Shown piece after piece: positions 8,074 through 15,535 of a DNA stretch of 33,046 nt. This DNA comes from Saprospiraceae bacterium. GTDB lineage: Bacteria; Bacteroidota; Bacteroidia; Chitinophagales; Saprospiraceae. The translations under genes and the position numbers were made by a program. Numbering within the stretch: position 1 is the stretch's first letter; each line of letters opens with the position of its first letter. Location of the stretch: the NCBI GenBank assembly GCA_024762995.1, contig JANTGI010000022.1, positions 1 to 33,046 on the forward strand, given 5' to 3'. The notes beneath the pieces are model-generated. The model was not told the DNA's origin and ran no database searches. It was given only the letters and a program-made list of their open reading frames with translations.

Positions 8074-8637
8074 TTAAATCTCGGCTCCTAAATATTTCTC
8101 GATATTAGCGACATCTTCGTCAATGACTCGCAATACGGCTTTATGGGTATTCTCAAACTTATCCTTAGCCGCCGCAATGCGATTATCTTCCTCCACAATG
8201 GATGCTTCCATGGACTCCACTTCATCCAAATAACCGGCAATCTCATCTTGTAATTTCTTAATCTGCTCTTTATTTTTATTGATTTGATACTTTAGTTTTT
8301 CGACATTTTTCTTTTTGGCTTCTACCTTGGTGCTCAGTTGATGATTGAGTGCTTTCGCAAAATTATCCTGCTCTTTGACCAAAATATTACGGTAATAGCC
8401 GGCAGTTTCTGCTAATTTTGCTTTGGTAAGCCCCATGGTTGCGGCCGTTGCGAAAGCGGACTTATATGCGGTAGCCTCATCCATATTCATTTTGGCTAAT
8501 GCTGCTACGGATTGTTTAAACTGAAGATAATCAAACCCCGAAAGGTCATTTTCCGAAAGGGCCTTCATCAAAAAACGTAGGCTTTTCTCATCTGCTCCTG
8601 CGGCTTGCGCAAACAGGTCTTTTAGCTGGTCACTCAT
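8074..8637 (-). CDS. Hypothetical helical/coiled-coil protein, partner of the membrane PspA-like protein
   Basis: This 187-residue, all-helical-looking cytoplasmic protein has no signal peptide or TM segment. Residues 1-95 form a compact helical domain (SLRFLMKALSENDLSGFDYL, QSVAALAKMNMDEATAYKSA, GLTKAKLAETAGYYRNILVK), and about 96-165 is a clear coiled coil rich in Lys, Glu and Asn. The C-terminus DEDVANIEKYLGAEI is a further helix. I know of similar hypothetical proteins in Bacteroidota but of no characterised member. ATG 8635-8637 lies 18 bases after a TAAATTTG promoter box, and the stop is followed after 1 base by the next ATG. The coupling with a membrane PspA-like protein suggests a scaffold or regulator of a membrane-remodelling or stress complex; this is inference. 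Confidence 0.8.
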   Translation of the reverse strand: MSDQLKDLFAQAAGADEKSLRFLMKALSENDLSGFDYLQFKQSVAALAKMNMDEATAYKSAFATAATMGLTKAKLAETAGYYRNILVKEQDNFAKALNHQLSTKVEAKKKNVEKLKYQINKNKEQIKKLQDEIAGYLDEVESMEASIVEEDNRIAAAKDKFENTHKAVLRVIDEDVANIEKYLGAEI

Positions 8638-8655
8638 ATATTAGGTTTTAGTCCA

Positions 8656-8663
8656 CAAATTTA
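8656..8663 (-). promoter_or_regulatory. Putative -7 promoter box of the coiled-coil two-gene operon
   Basis: On the minus strand the bases read TAAATTTG, matching TAnnTTTG, 18 bases before the ATG at 8637. Just upstream an 11-bp palindrome, CCAATAATTGG (8675-8685), could be an operator. Confidence 0.5.
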
Positions 8664-8781
8664 GTTGTTTTTTACCAATAATTGGCAGATTTAAAGAGGG
8701 CTTTTCAAATTGGCGTATTTAATTCGGTTTAACGGTATAACGATACAATGGTATCGCTCATTCTTGGTTTTGTGGCATTAG

Positions 8782-8812
8782 GAGTAGAGACAAGGCATGC
8801 CTTGCCTCTACT
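8782..8812. repeat. Palindromic intergenic repeat, copy 2
   Basis: GTAGAGACAAGGCA (8784-8797) abuts TGCCTTGCCTCTAC (8798-8811), inverted arms with one mismatch and no loop; A8783/T8812 extend it. It lies 7 bases downstream of the stop of the BtuG-like gene (8819, minus strand), the same 3'-end placement as the copies at 3319 and 29993. Confidence 0.85.
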
Positions 8813-8818
8813 CTACTT

Positions 8819-9892
8819 TTAATCCTGAAATAAAAACCCATTCGGGAATCTACCAACCATCATGGAATCTACTAAAGTCGGCATATTATTAACATCCAGG
8901 TCATACACATAGACCATCCCATTGACCCCATTATCCTTGCCTACATACAGTTGTTTCTCGCTCTTATCGACACCGATACCATAAAATCCGCCTTCGATGA
9001 TGGCGCTGGAGTCAAAACTCCCGGTGGCCTTGTTAAAACGATAAATACCGTCCGTACCTGAACCATACAAGTGCATCACAAACAGCATAGAGCCATCAGG
9101 AGATTCTGTAAAATCTTGAATAAACCCTTTCGAAAACTCATAAACATGAGTCGTTTGATCGTTTTCGATTTTAGCCAATTTACTGTTACCTACAAAACAT
9201 CCGGTAGAAGACACCCAAATTTTGCCGTCATCAGATTTCGAGATGCGCGTAGGACAACCGCCCACAGGCAGGGATTTTAAAAGGGCATTATCCGAAGTAT
9301 TGTAAATATTGACCACGGAGTCCGACCCCCATCCGCCGGAAATAGGCACGTAGAGTTTGTCGTCAGAGACCAAGAGCTCTTCCGGCCCGTTGTTGGTCAT
9401 AATGGAATCGACGATGGTGTTGTTATCGGTATTCAAGATTTTTATTTGACCATTAGCAGCGGCAGTTCCCCACTGCGATACATAAGCTTCAGATTGGTTT
9501 CTTTGGGCCAAATATCTAGGTTGAACTAAGCCCCCGGTAACTGTTGCTTCCGACTGCATGGTGCCATGGTTGACAACTTCAATTTTTTCGGAATTATTAG
9601 CGACCAAAAAACCTTTGTCATTGATAAATGCCATAGAATTGAATACATTACCGACTACAGCCCCGTTATTTTGGGTCTGAAATACTTCCGGGATTAACTG
9701 CTTTGCCCCCTTATCATAAAAATAAAGGCTGCCTGCATCAGCGTTAAAAACCCCTTCACAAACGACAAAAATGCCCTTCTTTTTAAACTGTGGGGTCTCT
9801 TTGACAGGAGTCACCGGATCCGGTTTACAAGAAGAAAACAAACTGATGCCTCCTAAGGTCAAGGCAAGAAGAAAAAATGATTTAAAATTCAT
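8819..9892 (-). CDS. BtuG-like surface cobalamin-binding beta-propeller lipoprotein (DUF5074/YncE-like)
   Basis: This 357-residue lipoprotein has signal peptide MNFKSFFLLALTLGGISLFSSC (lipid Cys about 22). The mature protein is a beta-propeller of the DUF5074/YncE-like type: GIFVVCEGVFNADAGSLYFY, FNSMAFINDKGFLVANNSEK and the C-terminal VGRFPNGFLF are characteristic, with repeated strand blades between. In Bacteroides, BtuG is a propeller lipoprotein that captures vitamin B12 at the cell surface for the TonB receptor BtuB. The complete cobalamin riboswitch directly upstream on the same strand strongly supports a B12 role here. No btuB is adjacent, so it appears monocistronic. The frame stays open to 9964, but ATG 9892 begins the signal peptide. 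Binding of B12 itself is inferred from family plus riboswitch. Confidence 0.82.
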   Translation of the reverse strand: MNFKSFFLLALTLGGISLFSSCKPDPVTPVKETPQFKKKGIFVVCEGVFNADAGSLYFYDKGAKQLIPEVFQTQNNGAVVGNVFNSMAFINDKGFLVANNSEKIEVVNHGTMQSEATVTGGLVQPRYLAQRNQSEAYVSQWGTAAANGQIKILNTDNNTIVDSIMTNNGPEELLVSDDKLYVPISGGWGSDSVVNIYNTSDNALLKSLPVGGCPTRISKSDDGKIWVSSTGCFVGNSKLAKIENDQTTHVYEFSKGFIQDFTESPDGSMLFVMHLYGSGTDGIYRFNKATGSFDSSAIIEGGFYGIGVDKSEKQLYVGKDNGVNGMVYVYDLDVNNMPTLVDSMMVGRFPNGFLFQD

Positions 9893-9943
9893 AACTTTTG
9901 GACTTTTATCCCTTTCGGGAAAGATTAAAAAAAGTCCAAAGTT
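9893..9943 (-). promoter_or_regulatory. Hairpin immediately before the BtuG-like start codon
   Basis: AACTTTTGGACTTTT (9893-9907) and AAAAGTCCAAAGTT (9930-9943) are inverted arms with a one-base bulge, enclosing a smaller CTTTC/GAAAG hairpin. The structure ends at the base next to the ATG (9892), so it could occlude the translation start when the riboswitch is cobalamin-bound. The regulatory role is inference. Confidence 0.45.
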
Positions 9944-10036
9944 CTCTGTGCAGATAGGCACCATAAAGCAAGGCTATAGCTTGCGCAAAAGATGGTCTAT
10001 CCATTGTTTTTTCACCGAAAACTTTGGAAATTAAGC

Positions 10037-10192
10037 ACTTGGCAGGTCTTCTGACTTATCACTAATTGGCTCGCCTTCCCATTTTCGAAAGAAAAAAGTG
10101 GCTAAATGAACCAAAATCACATGAATTACAGCAGCGGGAACTGTTTTGGAGTTGCACCAAATTCCCTTTTCATTCCTTGCGGAAACCAAATA
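10037..10192 (-). promoter_or_regulatory. Cobalamin (vitamin B12) riboswitch
   Basis: Read on the minus strand, all the landmark pieces occur in order. First comes AAAAGGGAA, then TTGGTGCAACTCC, then CAGTTCCCGCTGCTGTAA; next GCCACT with GGGAAGGC after a variable hairpin; and finally the B12 box AGTCAGAAGACCTGCC (10041-10056). This is the core of the cobalamin riboswitch, which senses adenosyl- or other cobalamins and represses downstream genes. The aptamer begins just after a TACCTTTG promoter box (10198-10205) and precedes the BtuG-like gene, whose ATG lies about 145 bases downstream. Exact ends are estimated. Confidence 0.95.
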
Positions 10193-10197
10193 CGACG

Positions 10198-10205
10198 CAA
10201 AGGTA
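10198..10205 (-). promoter_or_regulatory. Putative -7 promoter box of the riboswitch/BtuG transcript
   Basis: The minus strand reads TACCTTTG, matching TAnnTTTG, a few bases before the 5' end of the cobalamin aptamer. This places the transcription start at about 10190-10194, where the riboswitch begins. Confidence 0.6.
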
Positions 10206-10540
10206 ATATAAAAAATTTAATTTTCGGTCTGCCTGTCTCTACTCGGCAATAACCCAATAACCACTGGCTTCTCAAAGTACCGAATCCTGAATAAAAAAGA
10301 GCAATTATTTCCTTTCTTTATCAAATTTCACTACTTTTGCTCACTAGAATAAGGACGGATTCATCCCGGCTATTCCTTTTCTGAAAAGAACCAAATGCCT
10401 AAAATGTAACCCCATTTTGGACGTATCCCTTGGCTCCCAAATACTTGACTTTCTGTAGCAATAGCAGGCGGTCTTTTTATGGTGAGATTCATAGAGTTGG
10501 TTCCCTACTAAAAAAACAACCACTAAAAATCAAAACCACC
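10206..10540. other. Divergent promoter region and long leader of the acidic protein gene
   Basis: Between the riboswitch promoter (-) and ATG 10541 (+) I see no gene. A TACTTTTG box at 10332-10339 is the best + strand promoter candidate, which would give a leader of about 200 bases. The last 40 bases are A-rich, as before other genes here. Confidence 0.5.
10332..10339 (+). promoter_or_regulatory. Putative -7 promoter box for the acidic protein gene
   Basis: TACTTTTG matches TAnnTTTG. It lies about 200 bases before ATG 10541; no closer candidate was found. Confidence 0.4.
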
Positions 10541-11458
10541 ATGATTAAAGAGAAAACTTACGTCAAAGTAGCCAATGGAGCAACTCCTTTGTCTAGCCCC
10601 TACCCCATGAACAATGTCGTCGGTAAAGTTTTAGAGATCGACGAAGACCGGGTAATTGTACAATTAGATTCACAGTCCTTAGATGAAATAGACGAGCAAA
10701 TAGTCGATTATTTGATTTTTAACGAAAAGGATTATCCGAGCCTCGTCTTTAGTCTCTCCGACTGCAGCAAAACCAAAAGAAGAGATACCCCAGAAGAATA
10801 TGAGCATGCAGTCGATGATTTTTGGGAAAAAGACTTTCCGATGGAATTCGATGAAGACCCTGAGTTTGATGCCCTAGATATGGTCAATAACGACGATATG
10901 ATATCCCTCATGGTGGTTGTATCCCAAGCCTTGCCGATTTATCAGTTTAGAAAAACATATTTATTTGAGCAACTACGCCCGCAAGCTAAAGAGTGGCATA
11001 CAAAAATTATTGACATCTTCAGTGGCTTCTTAATGAACCGCATCGATCTTCACAAGGAATTTCCGGAAGACAGTACTGCTCAAAACTTATCCATCGTTTA
11101 TCACGATGAAAGCATCAAAGAATTAATGACTAATATAATCGGGCAAGAAGTGGCCTACCCTATGCCCTTCTTCAACAATTTTTTGGAAGTCCTTACTCAA
11201 TACGCTGAATTTATGGAATTGACGAGCCTAATAAACAACAAGGACGAAGTCATCAAAAGCCTAAAGAAATACAATATGAAAATGCTCGCTATTGCCCAAT
11301 CTCCCAAATATTGGGATGAATCTAAAAAGGAAAACATGAAATTAATGGAGGAAGATTTATTGGAATTAGAGTCCGACTCCGAGAGATTTTTTGAGTATCT
11401 CAAAATGGAAGGTACGAGCATGGAAGAATTTATGGAAAATTTTCAGGACGAAGAATAA
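10541..11458 (+). CDS. Hypothetical acidic cytoplasmic protein
   Basis: This 305-residue protein is of unrecognised family. No signal peptide or TM segment is seen. The first 60 residues look like a small beta-barrel (TYVKVANGATPLSSPYPMNN, VVGKVLEIDEDRVIVQLDSQ). A strongly acidic stretch follows (WEKDFPMEFDEDPEFDALDM, about 93-112), and then a mainly helical C-terminal two-thirds ending MEEFMENFQDEE. It has one cysteine and no catalytic motif that I can name. The frame stays open to a TTG at 10430, but ATG 10541 follows the usual A-rich leader and is the better start. It is monocistronic, divergent from the B12-regulated gene, with the tRNA-Pro gene 63 bases downstream. Confidence 0.75.
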   Translation: MIKEKTYVKVANGATPLSSPYPMNNVVGKVLEIDEDRVIVQLDSQSLDEIDEQIVDYLIFNEKDYPSLVFSLSDCSKTKRRDTPEEYEHAVDDFWEKDFPMEFDEDPEFDALDMVNNDDMISLMVVVSQALPIYQFRKTYLFEQLRPQAKEWHTKIIDIFSGFLMNRIDLHKEFPEDSTAQNLSIVYHDESIKELMTNIIGQEVAYPMPFFNNFLEVLTQYAEFMELTSLINNKDEVIKSLKKYNMKMLAIAQSPKYWDESKKENMKLMEEDLLELESDSERFFEYLKMEGTSMEEFMENFQDEE

Positions 11459-11504
11459 TCAACTTATTTTTGTCATGTAGCGTGCTAAAGTTCTAATTTT
11501 TAAA

Positions 11505-11512
11505 TACCTTTG
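11505..11512 (+). promoter_or_regulatory. Putative -7 promoter box of tRNA-Pro
   Basis: TACCTTTG matches TAnnTTTG exactly and ends 9 bases before the mature tRNA 5' end, a convincing placement for a stable-RNA promoter. Confidence 0.7.
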
Positions 11513-11521
11513 CACCGATTT

Positions 11522-11596
11522 CGGGATGTAGCTCAGTTCGGTTAGAGTACTGGTCTGGGGGACCAGGGGTCGCAAGTTCAAATCTTGTCATCCCGA
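11522..11596 (+). tRNA. tRNA-Pro (anticodon GGG)
   Basis: The acceptor stem CGGGATG (11522-11528) pairs perfectly with CATCCCG (11589-11595), followed by discriminator A11596. The D-arm is GCTCAG...AGAG. The anticodon stem CTGGT/ACCAG encloses the loop CTGGGGG, giving anticodon GGG with G37. The T-arm GTTCAAATC is present. The C1:G72 pair and G37 are normal for proline tRNAs. CCA is not encoded. Folded by hand. Confidence 0.95.
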
Positions 11597-11601
11597 CTAT
11601 C

Positions 11602-11633
11602 AAGCCCTTGGCATTGCCAAGGGCTTTTTTTTT
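11602..11633 (+). terminator. Rho-independent terminator after tRNA-Pro
   Basis: AGCCCTTGGC (11603-11612), a loop of ATT and GCCAAGGGCT (11616-11625) form a perfect 10-bp GC-rich stem followed by a run of T to 11633. It begins 6 bases after the tRNA. Confidence 0.95.
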
Positions 11634-11686
11634 GCGAATCTTTATGATAATCAAGGATAGCCAAACAATCTCCTAACCCACCCCCT

Positions 11687-12712
11687 TTATTTAGTCCCGT
11701 CCGTCTTTTTCGTCCAATCCGCCGAGACCGCCAAAAAAGCGATGATATCCTCCACATCTTGCTCCGTTAATGCTCTACCTAGTTGCACATTACCCATAAT
11801 TCTCACGGCATCTTCCAGCTTTTTGACAGAACCATCATGAAAATAAGGAGCCGTTTTGGTGATATTCCGCAAGGAGGGCACCTTAAATACATCTCTATCC
11901 GATTCCTCCTGAGTAATGGCCAACTTGCCTACATCGTGCTTATTGCTCTTCGTAAATCGTTGATAATTGTCAAACAACCCAAATTTTTGGTACAAAGCGC
12001 CCCCCATCGCCGCTCCACTATGACAAGGAATACATCCAAAATCTAACATTTTTTTTAACCCTTGTTTCTCTTTTTCCGAAAGGACATCCAAATGACCTTC
12101 TAAGTATTCGTCTAATCGGCTCGGTGTCATCAATGTCCGCTCAAAAGCCCCTATGGCTTGAGCAATTTGCGGATATTTGATTGTTTTTTCATGGGGATAA
12201 GCTTGCGCAAAAAGAGCCAAATACTTGGGCATTTGCTGTAATCGATGGACTACTTCTGCTTTGGAAGACATCGCCATTTCTTTGGGATTCAACAAAGGCC
12301 CTTCCACTTGGGCTTCTACATCTTTGGCGCGGCCATCCCAAAACTGGGCCAAATGCAGTGCCGCATTATAGGTGGTCGGGCTGTTTCGATCACCTAGATG
12401 CCCCCCCACACCCTTGGACAAAGGTGTATCATTAACCCCATAGGATTCTAGCGGGTGACAAGTATTACAACTGACGGACTTATCTTTGGATATTACTTTT
12501 TCGTAGTAGAGTTCTTTACCTAAATTCACCAACGCCGCCCTATACGGATGCGCTTCATCCATAGCATTTTCCGGAAGGGGAAACAAATAGGTCGTTGCCA
12601 TTTCGTGCAATACTTTATCGGCATTGGAGACCTGCGTTTTTGGTTCCAGTACTGTTTTTTCTTGTTGGCAGGAGAGGCCGACCAAAAGGACGACGATGAT
12701 TGAATACTTCAT
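11687..12712 (-). CDS. Di-heme cytochrome c peroxidase family lipoprotein
   Basis: This 341-residue protein has a lipoprotein signal (MKYSIIVVLLVGLSC, Cys15), so it is anchored in the envelope with its hemes on the periplasmic or outer side. Two c-type heme sites are seen: CNTCH (C82, C85, H86) and CIPCH (C227, C230, H231). Family blocks: GVGGHLGDRNSPTTYNA, FWDGRAKDVEAQVEGPL, APYFHDGSVKKLEDAV and AVRIMGNVQLG. The Met of the last block (M306) matches the axial ligand of the high-potential heme in bacterial peroxidases; MauG enzymes have Tyr there, so peroxidase chemistry is favoured over MauG-type protein oxidation. It starts 9 bases after the propeller gene and is the last gene of the operon with the amine-oxidase-like protein. 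Confidence 0.9.
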   Translation of the reverse strand: MKYSIIVVLLVGLSCQQEKTVLEPKTQVSNADKVLHEMATTYLFPLPENAMDEAHPYRAALVNLGKELYYEKVISKDKSVSCNTCHPLESYGVNDTPLSKGVGGHLGDRNSPTTYNAALHLAQFWDGRAKDVEAQVEGPLLNPKEMAMSSKAEVVHRLQQMPKYLALFAQAYPHEKTIKYPQIAQAIGAFERTLMTPSRLDEYLEGHLDVLSEKEKQGLKKMLDFGCIPCHSGAAMGGALYQKFGLFDNYQRFTKSNKHDVGKLAITQEESDRDVFKVPSLRNITKTAPYFHDGSVKKLEDAVRIMGNVQLGRALTEQDVEDIIAFLAVSADWTKKTDGTK

Positions 12713-12721
12713 ATTTTGGTT

Positions 12722-13747
12722 TTATTTCCCTTGTGGATGAGCTTCGCGGAATGACCAAGCATCCTTTGCCGCATCATAATCAAAAAGATAAATATTTCGC
12801 TGCGGATCACTGGCCGCCATTAAAGAAAAACTAAACTCTATTCCTTTGATTTTCATTACATTATCTCTCAAAAAACGGATTCTATGGGCGTTATCATAGC
12901 TACCACCTTCTTGGGCAGCCAATGAAAATTCATACTTGGGCTTTCCCACAAAGCCACCGGAATCATCCAAATCAATCGAAAAAATCTCCGGCGAACGGGC
13001 ATGTCCCAAATATAATTTTTTCCCGGATTTCGTCGTAAATACACCGAGCCCCAAAGCATCAAATCCTTCCAATTGATGGAGTATTTTTTTGGTCGCCAAG
13101 TCAATATGAAAAACTCTACCTACTTCGTCATCCGTTCCGGAGCCCGCCAATGACGACACATAAATGCTATGATTGGCACAATCATAAGTCATCCCTACCA
13201 CCCCATACGGATTTTGGTCTGTCGGTTCTTTAGCCGCGGGCAAGCTCATAAATGGAGTCATCTCCCCGCTCTCCGCATCTATTTTCATGATTTTATTATA
13301 ATAGGAAGGCGGTCGATCCAGCAAGCTCACAAAAGGGATTGGCGCTGTATAAATCACGCCGTGCTTATCCAACGTATATGGCCCCAATGTCCCGACTTGA
13401 CTCCACTCTTTCTTTTGCAAAACTTTACCTCCTTTACGTGCTTCTATGATTTTGAGTCCCGGGCCGTCAATCTGACGCAAATCTATAAAAAACGGGGGAC
13501 GCAAACCGGCTTTCTCCGGAAAAATGGGATTTTTTGCGCAAGCATCTGCCCGTCCGACGGCTCTTTGTAGCCTCTTCTGGGCTTCGGCTCTTTCTTGGTT
13601 TTGTTTTCGCTTCGCCTTGGCATCCGTTTCCATCCACCCCCAATACATCGCACCCAGCACTAGCGGTATCAGAAGGAGCAGCCAAACCGGTAAGTTCTTT
13701 TTAGGCTTAACTCTTTTCGTGGAGTCATGTTGTTTTTTACTGGACAT
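12722..13747 (-). CDS. Membrane-tethered beta-propeller-like periplasmic protein
   Basis: This 341-residue protein is of unrecognised family. The N-terminus is basic (SSKKQHDSTKRVKPKK), then a single TM helix at about 20-38 (VWLLLLIPLVLGAMYWGW), then a charged linker, so most of the protein should be periplasmic. The region from about 85 has repeated blade-like segments (GVIYTAPIPFVSLLDR, GVVGMTYDCANHSIYVSSL, GRVFHIDLATKKILHQLEG, KKLYLGHARSPEIFSIDL, RNIYLFDYDAAKDAWSF) that look like an NHL/quinoprotein-type beta-propeller. It lies 3 bases after the amine-oxidase-like gene and 9 bases before the di-heme peroxidase gene. A partner or scaffold for those two redox-type proteins is the natural inference. 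Confidence 0.78.
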   Translation of the reverse strand: MSSKKQHDSTKRVKPKKNLPVWLLLLIPLVLGAMYWGWMETDAKAKRKQNQERAEAQKRLQRAVGRADACAKNPIFPEKAGLRPPFFIDLRQIDGPGLKIIEARKGGKVLQKKEWSQVGTLGPYTLDKHGVIYTAPIPFVSLLDRPPSYYNKIMKIDAESGEMTPFMSLPAAKEPTDQNPYGVVGMTYDCANHSIYVSSLAGSGTDDEVGRVFHIDLATKKILHQLEGFDALGLGVFTTKSGKKLYLGHARSPEIFSIDLDDSGGFVGKPKYEFSLAAQEGGSYDNAHRIRFLRDNVMKIKGIEFSFSLMAASDPQRNIYLFDYDAAKDAWSFREAHPQGK

Positions 13748-13750
13748 GGA

Positions 13751-15535
13751 CTATTTATTTTTGGTAGAAAAAGGTACAAACATCGGCCCCACCACCCCTT
13801 GATAGGTTTGGAAGCCTTCATGACCATCGATGACGCGGGTTTCGACCCAACAATATTGTTCTCCTTTTTTATCACTGTTTTTCATTTGGGGGACATACCA
13901 GATGATGTTTTGGCCCGTCAGGGACTCAGCGGGTTGAATAAAACGCTCCGGCCCTTGTTCAAAATCAGTATGACAACACGGCCCAAGCGTACTCATATCT
14001 TCCTCCCCTTCTCCGGTATGCTTCACAGCCACATAAGTAAAAGCATGATCGCCCCGACTGTGGTCTCCGAATTGCCCGTTATTCGGCTGCAAATAGTAGC
14101 CCGAGCCGTCTTTATTGGTCATCCGAAACAAGTAGCCTTCCGGCGAAAAAGAAGCATTTTTCTCTTGCAAATTCCAATTTTCCTTCTCCCAACGTACCCA
14201 TTTCCCCTTTTCCCATGCCTCCACTACTTGTCCTTGCTCATCCGCCAAATCAATCCTAAACACCGGTCTATACCAGCCATTGTTACTGCACCCCAAGCCC
14301 AGATTCACTCCTGCCACCCGAAAACGCCCATCCTCATAAAATTCAAATAAATTCTGATAGCGATAATTACAAGATTTTGGCCACACCGGGCTCCGAAAAT
14401 CTTGTACAAAAGAAAATCCAATCTCTTGCCCTTTATTTCTAATGGGTTCTATTTCCGGCGGCTCAAAGGCGACCACGGCCGCAGAGCTAAATTGGGGGCA
14501 ACCCATCGCATCCGAATAGCCAAAATCCTTTTTATCCGGATAACTGACATGCCAATCCACTAATTTAGCCGATGTCAAGACCGGTTTTCCATTATAATAT
14601 GCGTCAAAAATCTCTATACCATCGGAATTAGTTAATTGATAGTGGATGCGCCAACGATTGCGCTCAATCGTCGTGGTATCCTGGCAATAATTTTTGGTAA
14701 TGACTTCATTTTGCAGGCTTCTTTCTGTGACCAATTGCGGACGTCGCTCATCCCATCGGGGCATCCATTGATATCCGATGGCTTTTAGCTCCGTCAAATC
14801 CACTAATATCCATAAACTCTCCTCGCTTCCTTTCCGGGTGACGATGACGGCCGAACAAAGATGTCTGGAGCGCTCACATTTGGAGCTGCGGACGACCACT
14901 TCATAGGAAGCAGGTATGGCGCCCGTCGTCAATCCTAGTTGGGTCTGCACCTGTGGATAGGCCATGGCTATTTTTTGAGACAAGACTTGCATTTCATTGG
15001 TCAAATGGGGAGATTTACCCGGAGAGCTAACGACTTTCACGACTTTTCGACTTGTTTTATCGATGAATGCCTGCCGAACGGTATTGTAATAAAAATTATA
15101 GCTTTCGACCAAAACCAAGTCGCCGGCAACCTGAATTTTGCGAATTTCATTGGCTTTGGCCGGTCGGATATCCGTCACCATATTGAGTAAAGGTGCTTTG
15201 GTCTCCGGCAATAAATGTTGGACATTAAACTCTTTATCTTGAAGTGCTATCGCTTGCGCAAAAAATAAATCTTGAGGAGATATTTCTTTTTCCGGCAACG
15301 GCATAATCGGGTTAGATTGTTTCAAAACACCCGCAATCTTATCTTTAAACAACTGAACATCAGGAACTTGACTCAAAATTTGGGCATGATTGACATAAGT
15401 CAACAAGTCCGCCTTTCGATGGGCGGCTTTGGGGGAAGATGCCTTTTGGTGGTGCTCAGATGAAGAATCATTTTCTGATTGACACCCCAGAAGCAACCAA
15501 AAAATCAATATAAAAAAGGGAAAGCTAAATTTCAT
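13751..15535 (-). CDS. Divergent copper-amine-oxidase-like lipoprotein
   Basis: This 594-residue lipoprotein has signal MKFSFPFFILIFWLLLGC (Cys18). The N-terminal part (about 80-260) resembles the small N2/N3 domains of copper amine oxidases (VESYNFYYNTVRQAFIDKTS; LWILVDLTELKAIGYQW). The C-terminal part has SDGIEIFDAYYNGKPVL (304-320) and CNYRYQNLFEFYEDGRFRV (389-407), which aligns by eye with the NYDY cofactor-tyrosine strand of true oxidases (the topaquinone precursor would be Y391). Where the HxH copper ligands should follow, the sequence is WYRPVFRIDL (421-430), so they appear to be lost. It may be an inactive relative or use other chemistry. The frame stays open to 15607, but ATG 15535 begins the signal peptide. 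First gene of the operon with the propeller and the di-heme peroxidase. Confidence 0.68.
   Translation of the reverse strand: MKFSFPFFILIFWLLLGCQSENDSSSEHHQKASSPKAAHRKADLLTYVNHAQILSQVPDVQLFKDKIAGVLKQSNPIMPLPEKEISPQDLFFAQAIALQDKEFNVQHLLPETKAPLLNMVTDIRPAKANEIRKIQVAGDLVLVESYNFYYNTVRQAFIDKTSRKVVKVVSSPGKSPHLTNEMQVLSQKIAMAYPQVQTQLGLTTGAIPASYEVVVRSSKCERSRHLCSAVIVTRKGSEESLWILVDLTELKAIGYQWMPRWDERRPQLVTERSLQNEVITKNYCQDTTTIERNRWRIHYQLTNSDGIEIFDAYYNGKPVLTSAKLVDWHVSYPDKKDFGYSDAMGCPQFSSAAVVAFEPPEIEPIRNKGQEIGFSFVQDFRSPVWPKSCNYRYQNLFEFYEDGRFRVAGVNLGLGCSNNGWYRPVFRIDLADEQGQVVEAWEKGKWVRWEKENWNLQEKNASFSPEGYLFRMTNKDGSGYYLQPNNGQFGDHSRGDHAFTYVAVKHTGEGEEDMSTLGPCCHTDFEQGPERFIQPAESLTGQNIIWYVPQMKNSDKKGEQYCWVETRVIDGHEGFQTYQGVVGPMFVPFSTKNK

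Noticed and set aside
10221-10260. Possible fourth copy of the GTAGAGACAAGGC palindrome
   Set aside because: Only a half arm (GCCTGTCTCTAC) is present and it does not form a hairpin with its surroundings.
11687-12712. Calling the di-heme protein MauG
   Set aside because: The C-terminal block AVRIMGNVQLG keeps Met at the position of the peroxidase axial ligand, where MauG has Tyr, so the peroxidase branch fits better.
13727-14350. Plus-strand open frame of 207 codons inside the amine-oxidase-like gene
   Set aside because: Antisense to a signal-peptide-bearing gene with family similarity; no features of its own.
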